A stretch of 26,169 nucleotides of DNA from Pseudochelatococcus lubricantis (GTDB lineage: Bacteria > Pseudomonadota > Alphaproteobacteria > Rhizobiales > Beijerinckiaceae), in contig NZ_JBHLXC010000020.1 in NCBI RefSeq assembly GCF_042432495.1, positions 1-26,169 on the forward strand. Reading direction: 5' to 3'. The position numbers were made by a program, and so were the translations under genes. The first letter of the stretch is position 1. Each line of letters starts with the position of its first letter. Under the pieces are notes generated by a model. That model was given only the letters and a program-made list of their open reading frames with translations, searched no databases and had not been told where the DNA came from. This document shows, piece after piece, positions 16,178-22,153 of the stretch.

Positions 16178-16210
16178 GCACGTCGGAACGACGTATAAGC
16201 GCGCCCTCCC
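16178..16210 (+). other. oriT: origin of transfer (oriT), RSF1010/Ti type
   Basis: In the divergent traA-traC gap there is an inverted repeat ACGTCG-GAA-CGACGT (16180-16194), followed immediately by TAAGCGCGCCCT (16196-16207). RSF1010/R1162 and Ti-plasmid oriTs have the same plan, a short inverted repeat then a nick region close to TAAGTGCGCCCT, with cleavage before CCCT in R1162. Here 11 of 12 bases of that nick region agree. By analogy the nick would lie on the plus strand between 16203 and 16204. The MOBQ-type relaxase next to it supports the assignment. Confidence 0.78.
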
Positions 16211-16331
16211 TCGAAAAAATCTCAGGATGGACCGGGCCGTGCCAGACCGTCTCGGCAACAGTACTGCGTTTCGTCGCCTGAGCAACTATCCTCACCGCAT
16301 CAATGATTTTCGACCGGGAAAGGACATGATA

Positions 16332-16658
16332 ATGCGGAAACCGAGAGACTACGATGAGGAACTGAAGGCGCTTGAGGACAAGGCGCGGGAACTGAAAGCC
16401 CGCAAGGTGCAGCAACTCGGCGAACTGGTCATCGCCACCGGGGCCGATGCGCTCACCGCCGACGAACTGGCCGGTGCGCTGGTCGTACTGGCGGAAACCA
16501 CCGATGCCGGAAAGAGGGAGGCATGGGCCAAGCGCGGGGCCGCGTTCTTTCGTAGCAAATCGCGGCGATCTGCTCCAGCGTCTGACCGCGACGCTGGCGG
16601 CGCTCCGACGCAACCGGGCGGCGCGCAACCGGCATCAGGCGGCGCGGGCGCGGCGTGA
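16332..16658 (+). CDS. traC: TraC-like mobilisation accessory protein
   Basis: This 108-aa protein starts MRKPRDYDEELKALEDKARE. The helical RKVQQLGELVIATGADALTA core is shared with small conjugal transfer proteins (TraC/TraD type) encoded opposite traA on Rhizobium/Agrobacterium plasmids. Such proteins are thought to help the relaxase at oriT. The C-terminus (about 80-108) is low-complexity and rich in Gly, Ala and Pro. The start at 16332 has AAGGA about 7 bases upstream, whereas the ATG at 16326 is too close to it. It is the first gene of a two-gene unit transcribed away from oriT. The exact TraC or TraD label varies between annotations. Confidence 0.8.
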   Translation: MRKPRDYDEELKALEDKARELKARKVQQLGELVIATGADALTADELAGALVVLAETTDAGKREAWAKRGAAFFRSKSRRSAPASDRDAGGAPTQPGGAQPASGGAGAA

Positions 16659-16659
16659 C

Positions 16660-16926
16660 ATGCGCACTTGGCAGGTCGAGCGCCGCAAGCGAACGCGGCA
16701 TCTGATTGAACTCGGTGGCCTCGTCGTCAAGGCGGGCATCGTGAACCTGACCAATGACGACCGCGCCATGATCTACGGGGCAATGATCTGGATGGCAGAT
16801 AAGCTCAAGAGCGAGGACGGCGACCATGCGCGCGATACATGGACGAAACTCGGAAAGATGGCGTTCGAGATGGAGCGTCCGGCAGACCCGAACGACAGAG
16901 TGCAGCCGCAGCCGAATTGGGCGTGA
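16660..16926 (+). CDS. traD: TraD-like mobilisation accessory protein
   Basis: This 88-aa protein has the family core RRKRTRHLIELGGLVVKAGI (about 7-26), which defines the small conjugal transfer TraD family (not the VirD4-like coupling protein of F also called TraD). It continues with a helical region (MIYGAMIWMADKL). The ATG is one base after the TraC-like stop, so translation is coupled. The same frame stays open for about 70 codons upstream with basic, helical-looking sequence, so a longer form starting inside the upstream gene is possible. A long perfect hairpin follows the stop codon. Confidence 0.8.
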   Translation: MRTWQVERRKRTRHLIELGGLVVKAGIVNLTNDDRAMIYGAMIWMADKLKSEDGDHARDTWTKLGKMAFEMERPADPNDRVQPQPNWA

Positions 16927-16927
16927 C

Positions 16928-16978
16928 CGATGGCGGGCGGCGCGGAGACCCCACATATTGCAGCGCCGCCCGCCATCG
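16928..16978. terminator. 16-bp perfect inverted repeat after traD
   Basis: CGATGGCGGGCGGCGC (16928-16943) is mirrored exactly at 16963-16978 around a 19-base loop, starting one base after the traD stop, between two convergent genes. There is no T-run, so it is not a standard intrinsic terminator. It may still stop transcription from both sides or protect the mRNA end. Confidence 0.55.
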
Positions 16979-17014
16979 CGCGGCAACGCCGCGCAAACTC
17001 GCTCGAAATCTTTC

Positions 17015-17728
17015 CTACTTCACTACGATCTTGGCGCCGGGCTGCACGCGGTCGTGAAGGTCGATGATATCCTGATTAAGGAGGCGGATGCAGCCGGCCG
17101 AGACGGCTCGCCCGATGGAGGATGGATCGTTCGTGCCGTGGACACGGTAGTAGGTGTCGACGCCGTTCTGATGCATGTAGAGCGCACGCGCTCCCATCGG
17201 GTTGCCGGGACCACCGTCGACCCCGTCTGCATAGCGGGCATACTGGCCGGGACTGCGCTCGATCATGCTGGGCGTCGGAATCCAGCGCGGCCATGCAGCC
17301 TTCCTGGCTATTTCCGCCTCCCCGCCGGGGAAGGCGCGCGCGATCGGGCCGACGCCGACCGCGTAGCGAACCGCCCGGCCTCCTGGCAGCACGAAGTAGA
17401 GATAACGGGCCGTTTGATCGACGACGATCGTTCCGGGCGCTTCGTTCGTTGGGTAATCCACGACCTGGCGCACATGCTCAGGGTTCATCCGAGCCTTATC
17501 GACCCCCGCGATTGCGAACTCGCCGTCCTGGGTCGCGGCGTACATTGCTTCGGGTGGCTCCATCACCGGGCGAAAGGCCATGAGGGAGCGCGGTTGCGCC
17601 GGCGCCGGGGCGAACTGCGGTGCAGCGACCGCCGAAACCCGCTCGGCTTGTGTCGTCGAGCAGGCAGAAAGAGCGAAGGCGGAGGCGAGCGTGATCGAAA
17701 CGGCGCATGTTGAACGTAATGTCGGCAA
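17015..17728 (-). CDS. L,D-transpeptidase 1 (YkuD domain, lipoprotein-type signal)
   Basis: This 237-aa protein has an N-terminal lipoprotein signal (basic start, hydrophobic stretch, lipobox LSAC with Cys at about 23), a proline/alanine-rich linker, and a YkuD catalytic domain (about 95-235). The signature is H197-GTNDP, S210-x-G-C213-I-R, with Cys213 as the nucleophile. L,D-transpeptidases make 3-3 crosslinks in peptidoglycan or attach proteins to it and are insensitive to most beta-lactams except carbapenems. The start is TTG (17728-17726) with GGGGG six bases upstream. It is divergent from the two-component regulator, and a PmrA-like box lies between them. A similar enzyme lies at the other side of the regulator/kinase pair. 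Confidence 0.92.
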   Translation of the reverse strand: MPTLRSTCAVSITLASAFALSACSTTQAERVSAVAAPQFAPAPAQPRSLMAFRPVMEPPEAMYAATQDGEFAIAGVDKARMNPEHVRQVVDYPTNEAPGTIVVDQTARYLYFVLPGGRAVRYAVGVGPIARAFPGGEAEIARKAAWPRWIPTPSMIERSPGQYARYADGVDGGPGNPMGARALYMHQNGVDTYYRVHGTNDPSSIGRAVSAGCIRLLNQDIIDLHDRVQPGAKIVVK

Positions 17729-17778
17729 GCAAGCCCCCGGATAGATGGTCGATACCGAAGCTCGCTTCGATCTCGTTC

Positions 17779-17795
17779 CTTAAGGCTGCCTTAAG
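17779..17795. promoter_or_regulatory. PmrA-box-like direct repeat 1 (upstream of the response regulator)
   Basis: CTTAAG-GCTGC-CTTAAG fits the (C/T)TTAA(G/T)-N5-(C/T)TTAA(G/T) site bound by PmrA/QseB-type response regulators. It ends 7 bp before a perfect TATAAT (17803-17808), so it covers the -35 position, where such activators sit. It also lies upstream of the divergent L,D-transpeptidase gene. Confidence 0.72.
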
Positions 17796-17802
17796 CCTTC
17801 AG

Positions 17803-17836
17803 TATAATGGCGTGGTCGATATAATGGCGTGGTCGA
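17803..17836 (+). repeat. 17-bp tandem duplication carrying two TATAAT -10 elements
   Basis: TATAATGGCGTGGTCGA occurs twice back to back (17803-17819 and 17820-17836), immediately upstream of the response regulator gene and just after the PmrA-like box. Each copy offers a consensus -10. The first is correctly spaced from the box; the second is shifted by 17 bp and may add a second start or a spacer. Confidence 0.85.
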
Positions 17837-17852
17837 TTTGCGGGTGAGGTCC

Positions 17853-18515
17853 ATGCGGGTTCTGATTGTTGAGGACGATGCCGTCCTGCGGGACGGCCTG
17901 AGGGTGGGGCTCGCGATCGGCGGCTTCAACGCCGATGCCGTGGAAAGCTGCGAGGAGGCCGAAGCCGTCCTGAAGAACCACGAGTTCGACGCGATGGTCC
18001 TCGACCTGATGCTGCCCGACGGCTCCGGCCTCGACGTGCTGAAGACCTTGCGGGAGCGCCGGGACACGACGCCGGTGCTCCTCCTGACCGCACGCGACAG
18101 GGTTGCCGACCGCATTCTCGGCCTTGATGCGGGAGCGGACGACTACCTTGGCAAGCCCTTCGATCTCGACGAGGTAGCGGCGCGGCTGCGCGCGCTCGTG
18201 CGGCGCGCGGCGGGACGGCCGAGCCCGGCACTCGTATGGCGCGGTCTTCGTCTCGATCCGGCTACGCAACAGGTCGAGCGGGATGGCGAACCCGTCCGCG
18301 TCTCGCGGCGCGAGTACGCGGTGCTGCATGCGCTCATGATTCATCCCGGCCAGATACTGTCGAGAAGCCAGATCGAGGAGAAGCTCTACGGCTGGCAGGA
18401 AGAGGTGGAGAGCAACGCTGTCGAGGTCCATATCCACCATCTGCGAGCCAAGCTCGGTTCCGGAATGATCCAGACGGTGCGCGGCATCGGCTATCGCCTC
18501 GGGGAGGAGCCGTAA
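17853..18515 (+). CDS. QseB/PmrA-like response regulator (OmpR family)
   Basis: This 220-aa protein has a receiver domain (about 1-115; acidic pocket EDD at 7-9, phosphoacceptor D51 in VLDLMLP, Lys in YLGKPFD) and an OmpR-type winged-helix DNA-binding domain (about 125-218). The winged helix carries SQIEEKLYGWQEEVESNAVE and HHLRAKLG, a run very close to QseB and BasR/PmrA. The start at 17853 (MRVLIVEDD) matches the family and follows GAGG; an upstream GTG at 17829 would add 8 unlikely residues. It is co-transcribed with the sensor kinase, whose ATG overlaps its TAA. The box ahead of the gene suggests autoregulation. Confidence 0.95.
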   Translation: MRVLIVEDDAVLRDGLRVGLAIGGFNADAVESCEEAEAVLKNHEFDAMVLDLMLPDGSGLDVLKTLRERRDTTPVLLLTARDRVADRILGLDAGADDYLGKPFDLDEVAARLRALVRRAAGRPSPALVWRGLRLDPATQQVERDGEPVRVSRREYAVLHALMIHPGQILSRSQIEEKLYGWQEEVESNAVEVHIHHLRAKLGSGMIQTVRGIGYRLGEEP

Positions 18516-19855
18516 TGCCATCGATCTCCAAGCGGCTCTTTCTTATCCTCGCACTGACTACCGGGCTCGTCTGGCTATCGGCCGTGGTCTGGATTTTCCT
18601 GTCGACGCGCGCTGAGGTCGAAAGGGTTCTCGACGCGCGTCTGATGGAAGCCGGCCGCATGGTCTCCTCGCTGATCGTCAGTCAGGAAATCCAGGTCGAT
18701 CCGACACAAACGATCACCCCCGATCTGCCCGTACGCCCTCACAGCGACTATGATCGCCAGCTTTCCTGCCAGATCTGGTCGCTGCAAGGCACGCTCATCG
18801 GTCGGTCGGATGGCGCTCCCGACGAAGAACTCTCCGAACATGCGGACGGATTTTCCGAGACGGTGATCGACGGCGAGCGCTGGCGCGTCTACGCCGTCGC
18901 CAACGCCGATCTCGGCGTGCGTGTGCTGGTCGGGGACAATCTGAGAATCCGCGACGGCCTCGTCAACGACGTCATCCGCGGCCTCCTTCTTCCGGCCATG
19001 CTCATCCTGCCGATCCTCGCATTGATGATCTGGCTCAGCGTGAGGCGCGGCCTGGAACCGCTGCGCAAGATCGCAGGCAACCTTGAAGCGCGGCACGCCT
19101 CCGACCTGCGTCCGATCGAGGACGTGGAGACCGCGAAGGAGATCGTGCCGGTCCTGCAATCGCTGAACGGACTGTTCGCGCGTGTGGACGGCCTTCGCGA
19201 ACGCGAACGCAACTTCACCGCCTTCGCGGCCCATGAGCTGCGCACGCCGCTCGCGGGGTTGAAGACGCAGGCGCAGGTCGCTCTCGCCAGCGGCGACGGC
19301 GCGATCCGTGAACAGGCGTTGCGTCAGATCGTGGTCGGCGTCGATCGAACCGGCCGGCTGGTCCGGCAGTTGCTCGACATGTCGGCGGTCGAGACGCTCG
19401 ATCAGGCCGAGCGAAAGGGGGGCGCCCGACCAGGGGCGATCCTTCGAGCCCTGGCGGAGGAACTTGCCGATGCGGTCAAGAACGTGAGGGTCGAGGTGTC
19501 GTCCGATCTGGACGGCATCGAACTGGAAATCAAGCCGGAACTGTTCAGGCTCGCTGCCCGGAACCTCATCGAGAACGCGGTGAACCATTCGCCGCCCGGC
19601 GGCGTCGTGCGGTGCCGCGTCGCCAGCTCTTCCGAAGAAGGCCGCATCGTCATCGAGGATGACGGACCCGGCATCCCTGACGAAGAATTGCCCAGAGTGA
19701 CGGAGCGCTTTTTCCGCGGGCGCAACAAGGCGCCGGTGGGCAGCGGCCTTGGGCTGGCGATTGTTGAGCTGGCGCTCGGAAGAAGCGGATGGCGGCTTCG
19801 GCTTCAGAACCGCGATCAGGGAGGATTGCAAGCGATGATGACGAACGCTGCTTGA
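18515..19855 (+). CDS. QseC-like sensor histidine kinase
   Basis: This 446-aa inner-membrane kinase has TM1 at about 7-29, a periplasmic domain of the two-component sensor N-terminal type (about 30-150; VLDARLMEAGRMV resembles QseC) and TM2 at about 156-176. A HAMP-like linker and the HisKA domain with H240 in FAAHELRTPLAG follow. The HATPase has the N-box NLIENAVNHSPPGG (350-363), DDGPGIP (382-388) and GSGLGLAIV (409-417). It should phosphorylate the upstream response regulator. The ATG uses the last base of the regulator stop (TAATG). A cysteine in the periplasmic domain (LSCQIW, about residue 85) is single, so a redox cue by disulfide within one subunit is not evident. The signal is unknown. 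Confidence 0.94.
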   Translation: MPSISKRLFLILALTTGLVWLSAVVWIFLSTRAEVERVLDARLMEAGRMVSSLIVSQEIQVDPTQTITPDLPVRPHSDYDRQLSCQIWSLQGTLIGRSDGAPDEELSEHADGFSETVIDGERWRVYAVANADLGVRVLVGDNLRIRDGLVNDVIRGLLLPAMLILPILALMIWLSVRRGLEPLRKIAGNLEARHASDLRPIEDVETAKEIVPVLQSLNGLFARVDGLRERERNFTAFAAHELRTPLAGLKTQAQVALASGDGAIREQALRQIVVGVDRTGRLVRQLLDMSAVETLDQAERKGGARPGAILRALAEELADAVKNVRVEVSSDLDGIELEIKPELFRLAARNLIENAVNHSPPGGVVRCRVASSSEEGRIVIEDDGPGIPDEELPRVTERFFRGRNKAPVGSGLGLAIVELALGRSGWRLRLQNRDQGGLQAMMTNAA

Positions 19856-19898
19856 CGGTGTCGCGTTGCCGGCAGATTCCTGTCCTGCAAGGCTGCGA

Positions 19899-19931
19899 CA
19901 GGGAGCGGTCATGCTATGATTGTGCTCCCTG
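19899..19931. terminator. 8-bp perfect hairpin between convergent kinase and L,D-transpeptidase 2
   Basis: CAGGGAGC (19899-19906) and GCTCCCTG (19924-19931) flank a 17-base loop in the 91-bp gap between convergent genes. There is no clear T-run on either side, so a weak two-way terminator is the best guess. Confidence 0.4.
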
Positions 19932-19946
19932 CTGCGGAAAGCGAGA

Positions 19947-20663
19947 CTATGCCACCAGCAAATGCTCCATAGCCGGATCGGCTATCACGATCAGAGTGCT
20001 CCCTTCGCGGACGTTCTCGGCAAGGTGGATGACGTCCTGATTGATCATCCGGATGCAACCGGACGAGACGGCCTGACCGATCGTCCAGAACTCCGGATTT
20101 CCGTGGATACGATAGATCGTGTCCCGATTTCCCTCATGGATGTATAGAGCACGCGCTCCGAGCGGATTTTCGAGACCGGGGTCCATACCGCCATTGGCGA
20201 TCGAATAGGGCTCGAGTTCCGGTTGGCGCGCGACCATCTCGTTGGGAGGATTCCAGCGTGGCCATTCGCGCTTGTAGGCGATGTGCCGGCCTCGGCCGGC
20301 CCAGGAGAACCCGTCCCTGCCGACGCCGACGCCGTATCGGTCTGCGCGACCGTTGCCCCTGACGTGATAGAGATAGCGATTCGGCGTGTCGACGATGACG
20401 GTGCCGACCCGCTCATCGGTCGGATAGTCGACTTCCGTGCGCCACCATTTCGGGTCGACCTTCGACACGTCGACTTCAGGGATCGGAAAGCGCTCGTAGG
20501 GCATCGCATAGTACATCGGGGGCGTCGGCGGCGGGAGCGGCGGGGCGACCGGCTGTGCGATTTGCGGGGTTTGCGTCGTGGAAACACAACCGGCGAGGGT
20601 CATCGCACCGGCGCCGAGCAGGAAAGCGCGTCGCGCGATTGCAGGTGTCTGAAGCTTACTCAC
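19947..20663 (-). CDS. L,D-transpeptidase 2 (YkuD domain, lipoprotein-type signal)
   Basis: This 238-aa protein has a signal with twin arginines (ARRAFLLGAG) and a lipobox LAGC (Cys at about 26), a proline-rich linker (PPLPPPTPP, about 42-50) and a YkuD domain. The signature is H187-GNPEF, S201-G-C203-I-R, with Cys203 as the nucleophile. It is clearly related to L,D-transpeptidase 1 (shared VDYPT, GTxxVD, NPxGARALY and VSxGCIR) but not a recent copy. It is convergent with the kinase gene and divergent from the thioredoxin gene, with PmrA-like box 2 in between, which suggests control by the adjacent two-component system. Confidence 0.92.
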   Translation of the reverse strand: MSKLQTPAIARRAFLLGAGAMTLAGCVSTTQTPQIAQPVAPPLPPPTPPMYYAMPYERFPIPEVDVSKVDPKWWRTEVDYPTDERVGTVIVDTPNRYLYHVRGNGRADRYGVGVGRDGFSWAGRGRHIAYKREWPRWNPPNEMVARQPELEPYSIANGGMDPGLENPLGARALYIHEGNRDTIYRIHGNPEFWTIGQAVSSGCIRMINQDVIHLAENVREGSTLIVIADPAMEHLLVA

Positions 20664-20717
20664 GTTTCATGCGCTCTCTAAAGTGAGATCAGGAAAGCCC
20701 AAGCGCACAATGCTCAC

Positions 20718-20734
20718 CTTAAGTCTACCTTAAG
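20718..20734. promoter_or_regulatory. PmrA-box-like direct repeat 2 (between L,D-transpeptidase 2 and thioredoxin)
   Basis: CTTAAG-TCTAC-CTTAAG has the same layout as the site ahead of the response regulator. It lies 54 bp from the start of L,D-transpeptidase 2 (minus) and 41 bp from the thioredoxin start (plus), so it could serve both. A CATTGT follows 5 bp away in the minus direction as a weak -10; none is clear in the plus direction. Confidence 0.68.
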
Positions 20735-20775
20735 GACACGCGGCTTCGTGACCCGCCTCAACAAAGGTCGCCCGA

Positions 20776-21318
20776 ATGCCATTACACTTCTTTCTTCGAA
20801 CCGGGTCGCGCGAGGAGTTCGGCACAACACCGAACGATGCCGGCGAGCAACGGAGCGCAGAGCTGCCCGCACGTCGCGCGCTGTTGCTCGGCGGGCTGCT
20901 CGCACCGGCACTCCTGCTCGCTTTACCGGTCTCGATGCCGAGGGCAGCACCCGCGGGGATGGTCTCCGATGTTGCATCGTACCAAAAGGCGCTGGCGCAA
21001 GTCGCAAGAGCGCATCGCTTTGCGCTGATCGACATCCGGGCGGACTGGTGCGCGGAGTGTCATCGGATCGAACGCGAAATCCTGGCGCACCCGAGCGTCC
21101 GCGAGCATCTGGAGAAGGTGCCGCTGGTGAAGGTCGACGTCACTGCGATGGACGAGGGGAACCGACAGCTTCTTTCGCATCTGAGAGCCAGCGGTCCGCC
21201 AACATTCTTCGTGGTCGATGCCGCGACCGGCCAGGAATACGCGCAGACGCGATCGGTCGGTTCGTTCCGCCGCAACGACCTCATCCGCCGGCTCCGGCCG
21301 TTCTCCCAGGCGTCGTGA
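20776..21318 (+). CDS. membrane-anchored or secreted thioredoxin, DsbD-gamma-like
   Basis: This 180-aa protein has a signal/anchor segment (about 33-55, preceded by PARR) and a thioredoxin domain (about 62-178) with active site W91-C-A-E-C95. The downstream pattern (KVDVTAMDEGNRQLLSHL, then SGPPTFFVV with the cis-proline) matches the C-terminal gamma domain of DsbD, here as a stand-alone protein. It would act in the periplasm as a thiol reductase or relay, perhaps fed by the DsbD encoded 0.8 kb downstream. AAAGG lies about 8 bases before the ATG. PmrA-like box 2 is 41 bp upstream of its start and box 3 follows its stop. Confidence 0.85.
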   Translation: MPLHFFLRTGSREEFGTTPNDAGEQRSAELPARRALLLGGLLAPALLLALPVSMPRAAPAGMVSDVASYQKALAQVARAHRFALIDIRADWCAECHRIEREILAHPSVREHLEKVPLVKVDVTAMDEGNRQLLSHLRASGPPTFFVVDAATGQEYAQTRSVGSFRRNDLIRRLRPFSQAS

Positions 21319-21381
21319 GGAGATCGCAGCAGCCGCGACGATAGAAGCGCCATCCAGACAGCGTCGCTACAATGAAAACGC

Positions 21382-21398
21382 CTTAAGCCAGCCTTAAG
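21382..21398. promoter_or_regulatory. PmrA-box-like direct repeat 3 (upstream of dsbA-like gene)
   Basis: CTTAAG-CCAGC-CTTAAG is the third copy of the same 17-bp layout, 45 bp before the start of the dsbA-like gene that heads the dsbA-dsbD-tlpA run. A TACAAT at 21368-21373 lies just upstream, so the site could also act near a start point rather than at a -35. Confidence 0.68.
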
Positions 21399-21443
21399 CT
21401 CCGAAGAGTGCGCTCCTGCCAATCCATTCGTAAGGAGGCAAGG

Positions 21444-22115
21444 ATGCGCTATCGTCAACATATCGAATTTTCGTCGGCCGCACATGGCCTCATAGGCGGC
21501 ACGTCAGTTTCTCGCCGCGTCGTCATCGCGGGGCTGACAGCATTGGTGGCCACGGGATTCGCAACCCGCGTTCGTGCCGACGATATGTCGTCGGAAATGA
21601 TCCTCAACGATCCGGACGCCCCTGTCGGTGGCAATCCGCAGGGCGACGTAACGATCGTGTCGTTCTTCGACTACAACTGCCCGTTCTGCAAAAGCACCGT
21701 CCAACCGTTGAACGCGGTTCTTTCATCCGACGGGAACATTCGCCACGTCTACAAGGACTGGCCAATCCTCACGCAATCTTCGGTATTCGGGGCCAAGCTC
21801 GCGCTCGCTGCGAAATTCTCGAACCGTTACGAGGATGCCTATGGCGCGCTGATGGCGATCGATGGTCACCGCGTGCCGGAAGAGAGGATGCGCGAGGCTC
21901 TGGCGGGCGCCGGCTTCGACATGGCGCAACTCGCAGGCGAAGCCAATCGCCGCGATGCCGAGATCACGACGCTCCTCCAGCGCAACAATGCGCAGGCGGA
22001 AGGGCTCGGACTGCGCGGCACACCGGTCTTCCTGATCGGCCAGTTCCTCGTTGCGGCAGCGCTCGACGAGGACGGGTTCCGCCAGGTCGTCAAGGATGCA
22101 CGCGAAGCTGCCTGA
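21444..22115 (+). CDS. DsbA-family periplasmic thiol oxidoreductase
   Basis: This 223-aa protein has an export signal with twin arginines (SVSRRVVIAGLTALVATGFA, about 21-40), then a DsbA/ScsC-like domain with active site C79-PF-C82 in FFDYNCPFCK, a helical insertion, and the cis-proline loop LRGTPVFLIG near 191-200. The family either introduces disulfides or, in ScsC-type members, isomerises or protects thiols, depending on its partner. It is followed by a complete dsbD, which suggests that it is kept reduced. The start at 21444 has AGGAGG five bases upstream; an earlier in-frame start at 21408 would add 12 residues and lacks this. First gene of the run to 24794. Confidence 0.9.
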   Translation: MRYRQHIEFSSAAHGLIGGTSVSRRVVIAGLTALVATGFATRVRADDMSSEMILNDPDAPVGGNPQGDVTIVSFFDYNCPFCKSTVQPLNAVLSSDGNIRHVYKDWPILTQSSVFGAKLALAAKFSNRYEDAYGALMAIDGHRVPEERMREALAGAGFDMAQLAGEANRRDAEITTLLQRNNAQAEGLGLRGTPVFLIGQFLVAAALDEDGFRQVVKDAREAA

Positions 22116-22153
22116 CGCACCGTTGCCGCCAGCATTGCAAACCGAGTGACTTC

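Noticed and set aside
18575..19912. Minus-strand open frame (445 codons) opposite the sensor kinase
   Set aside because: All kinase boxes are on the plus strand; the antisense frame is a composition artefact.
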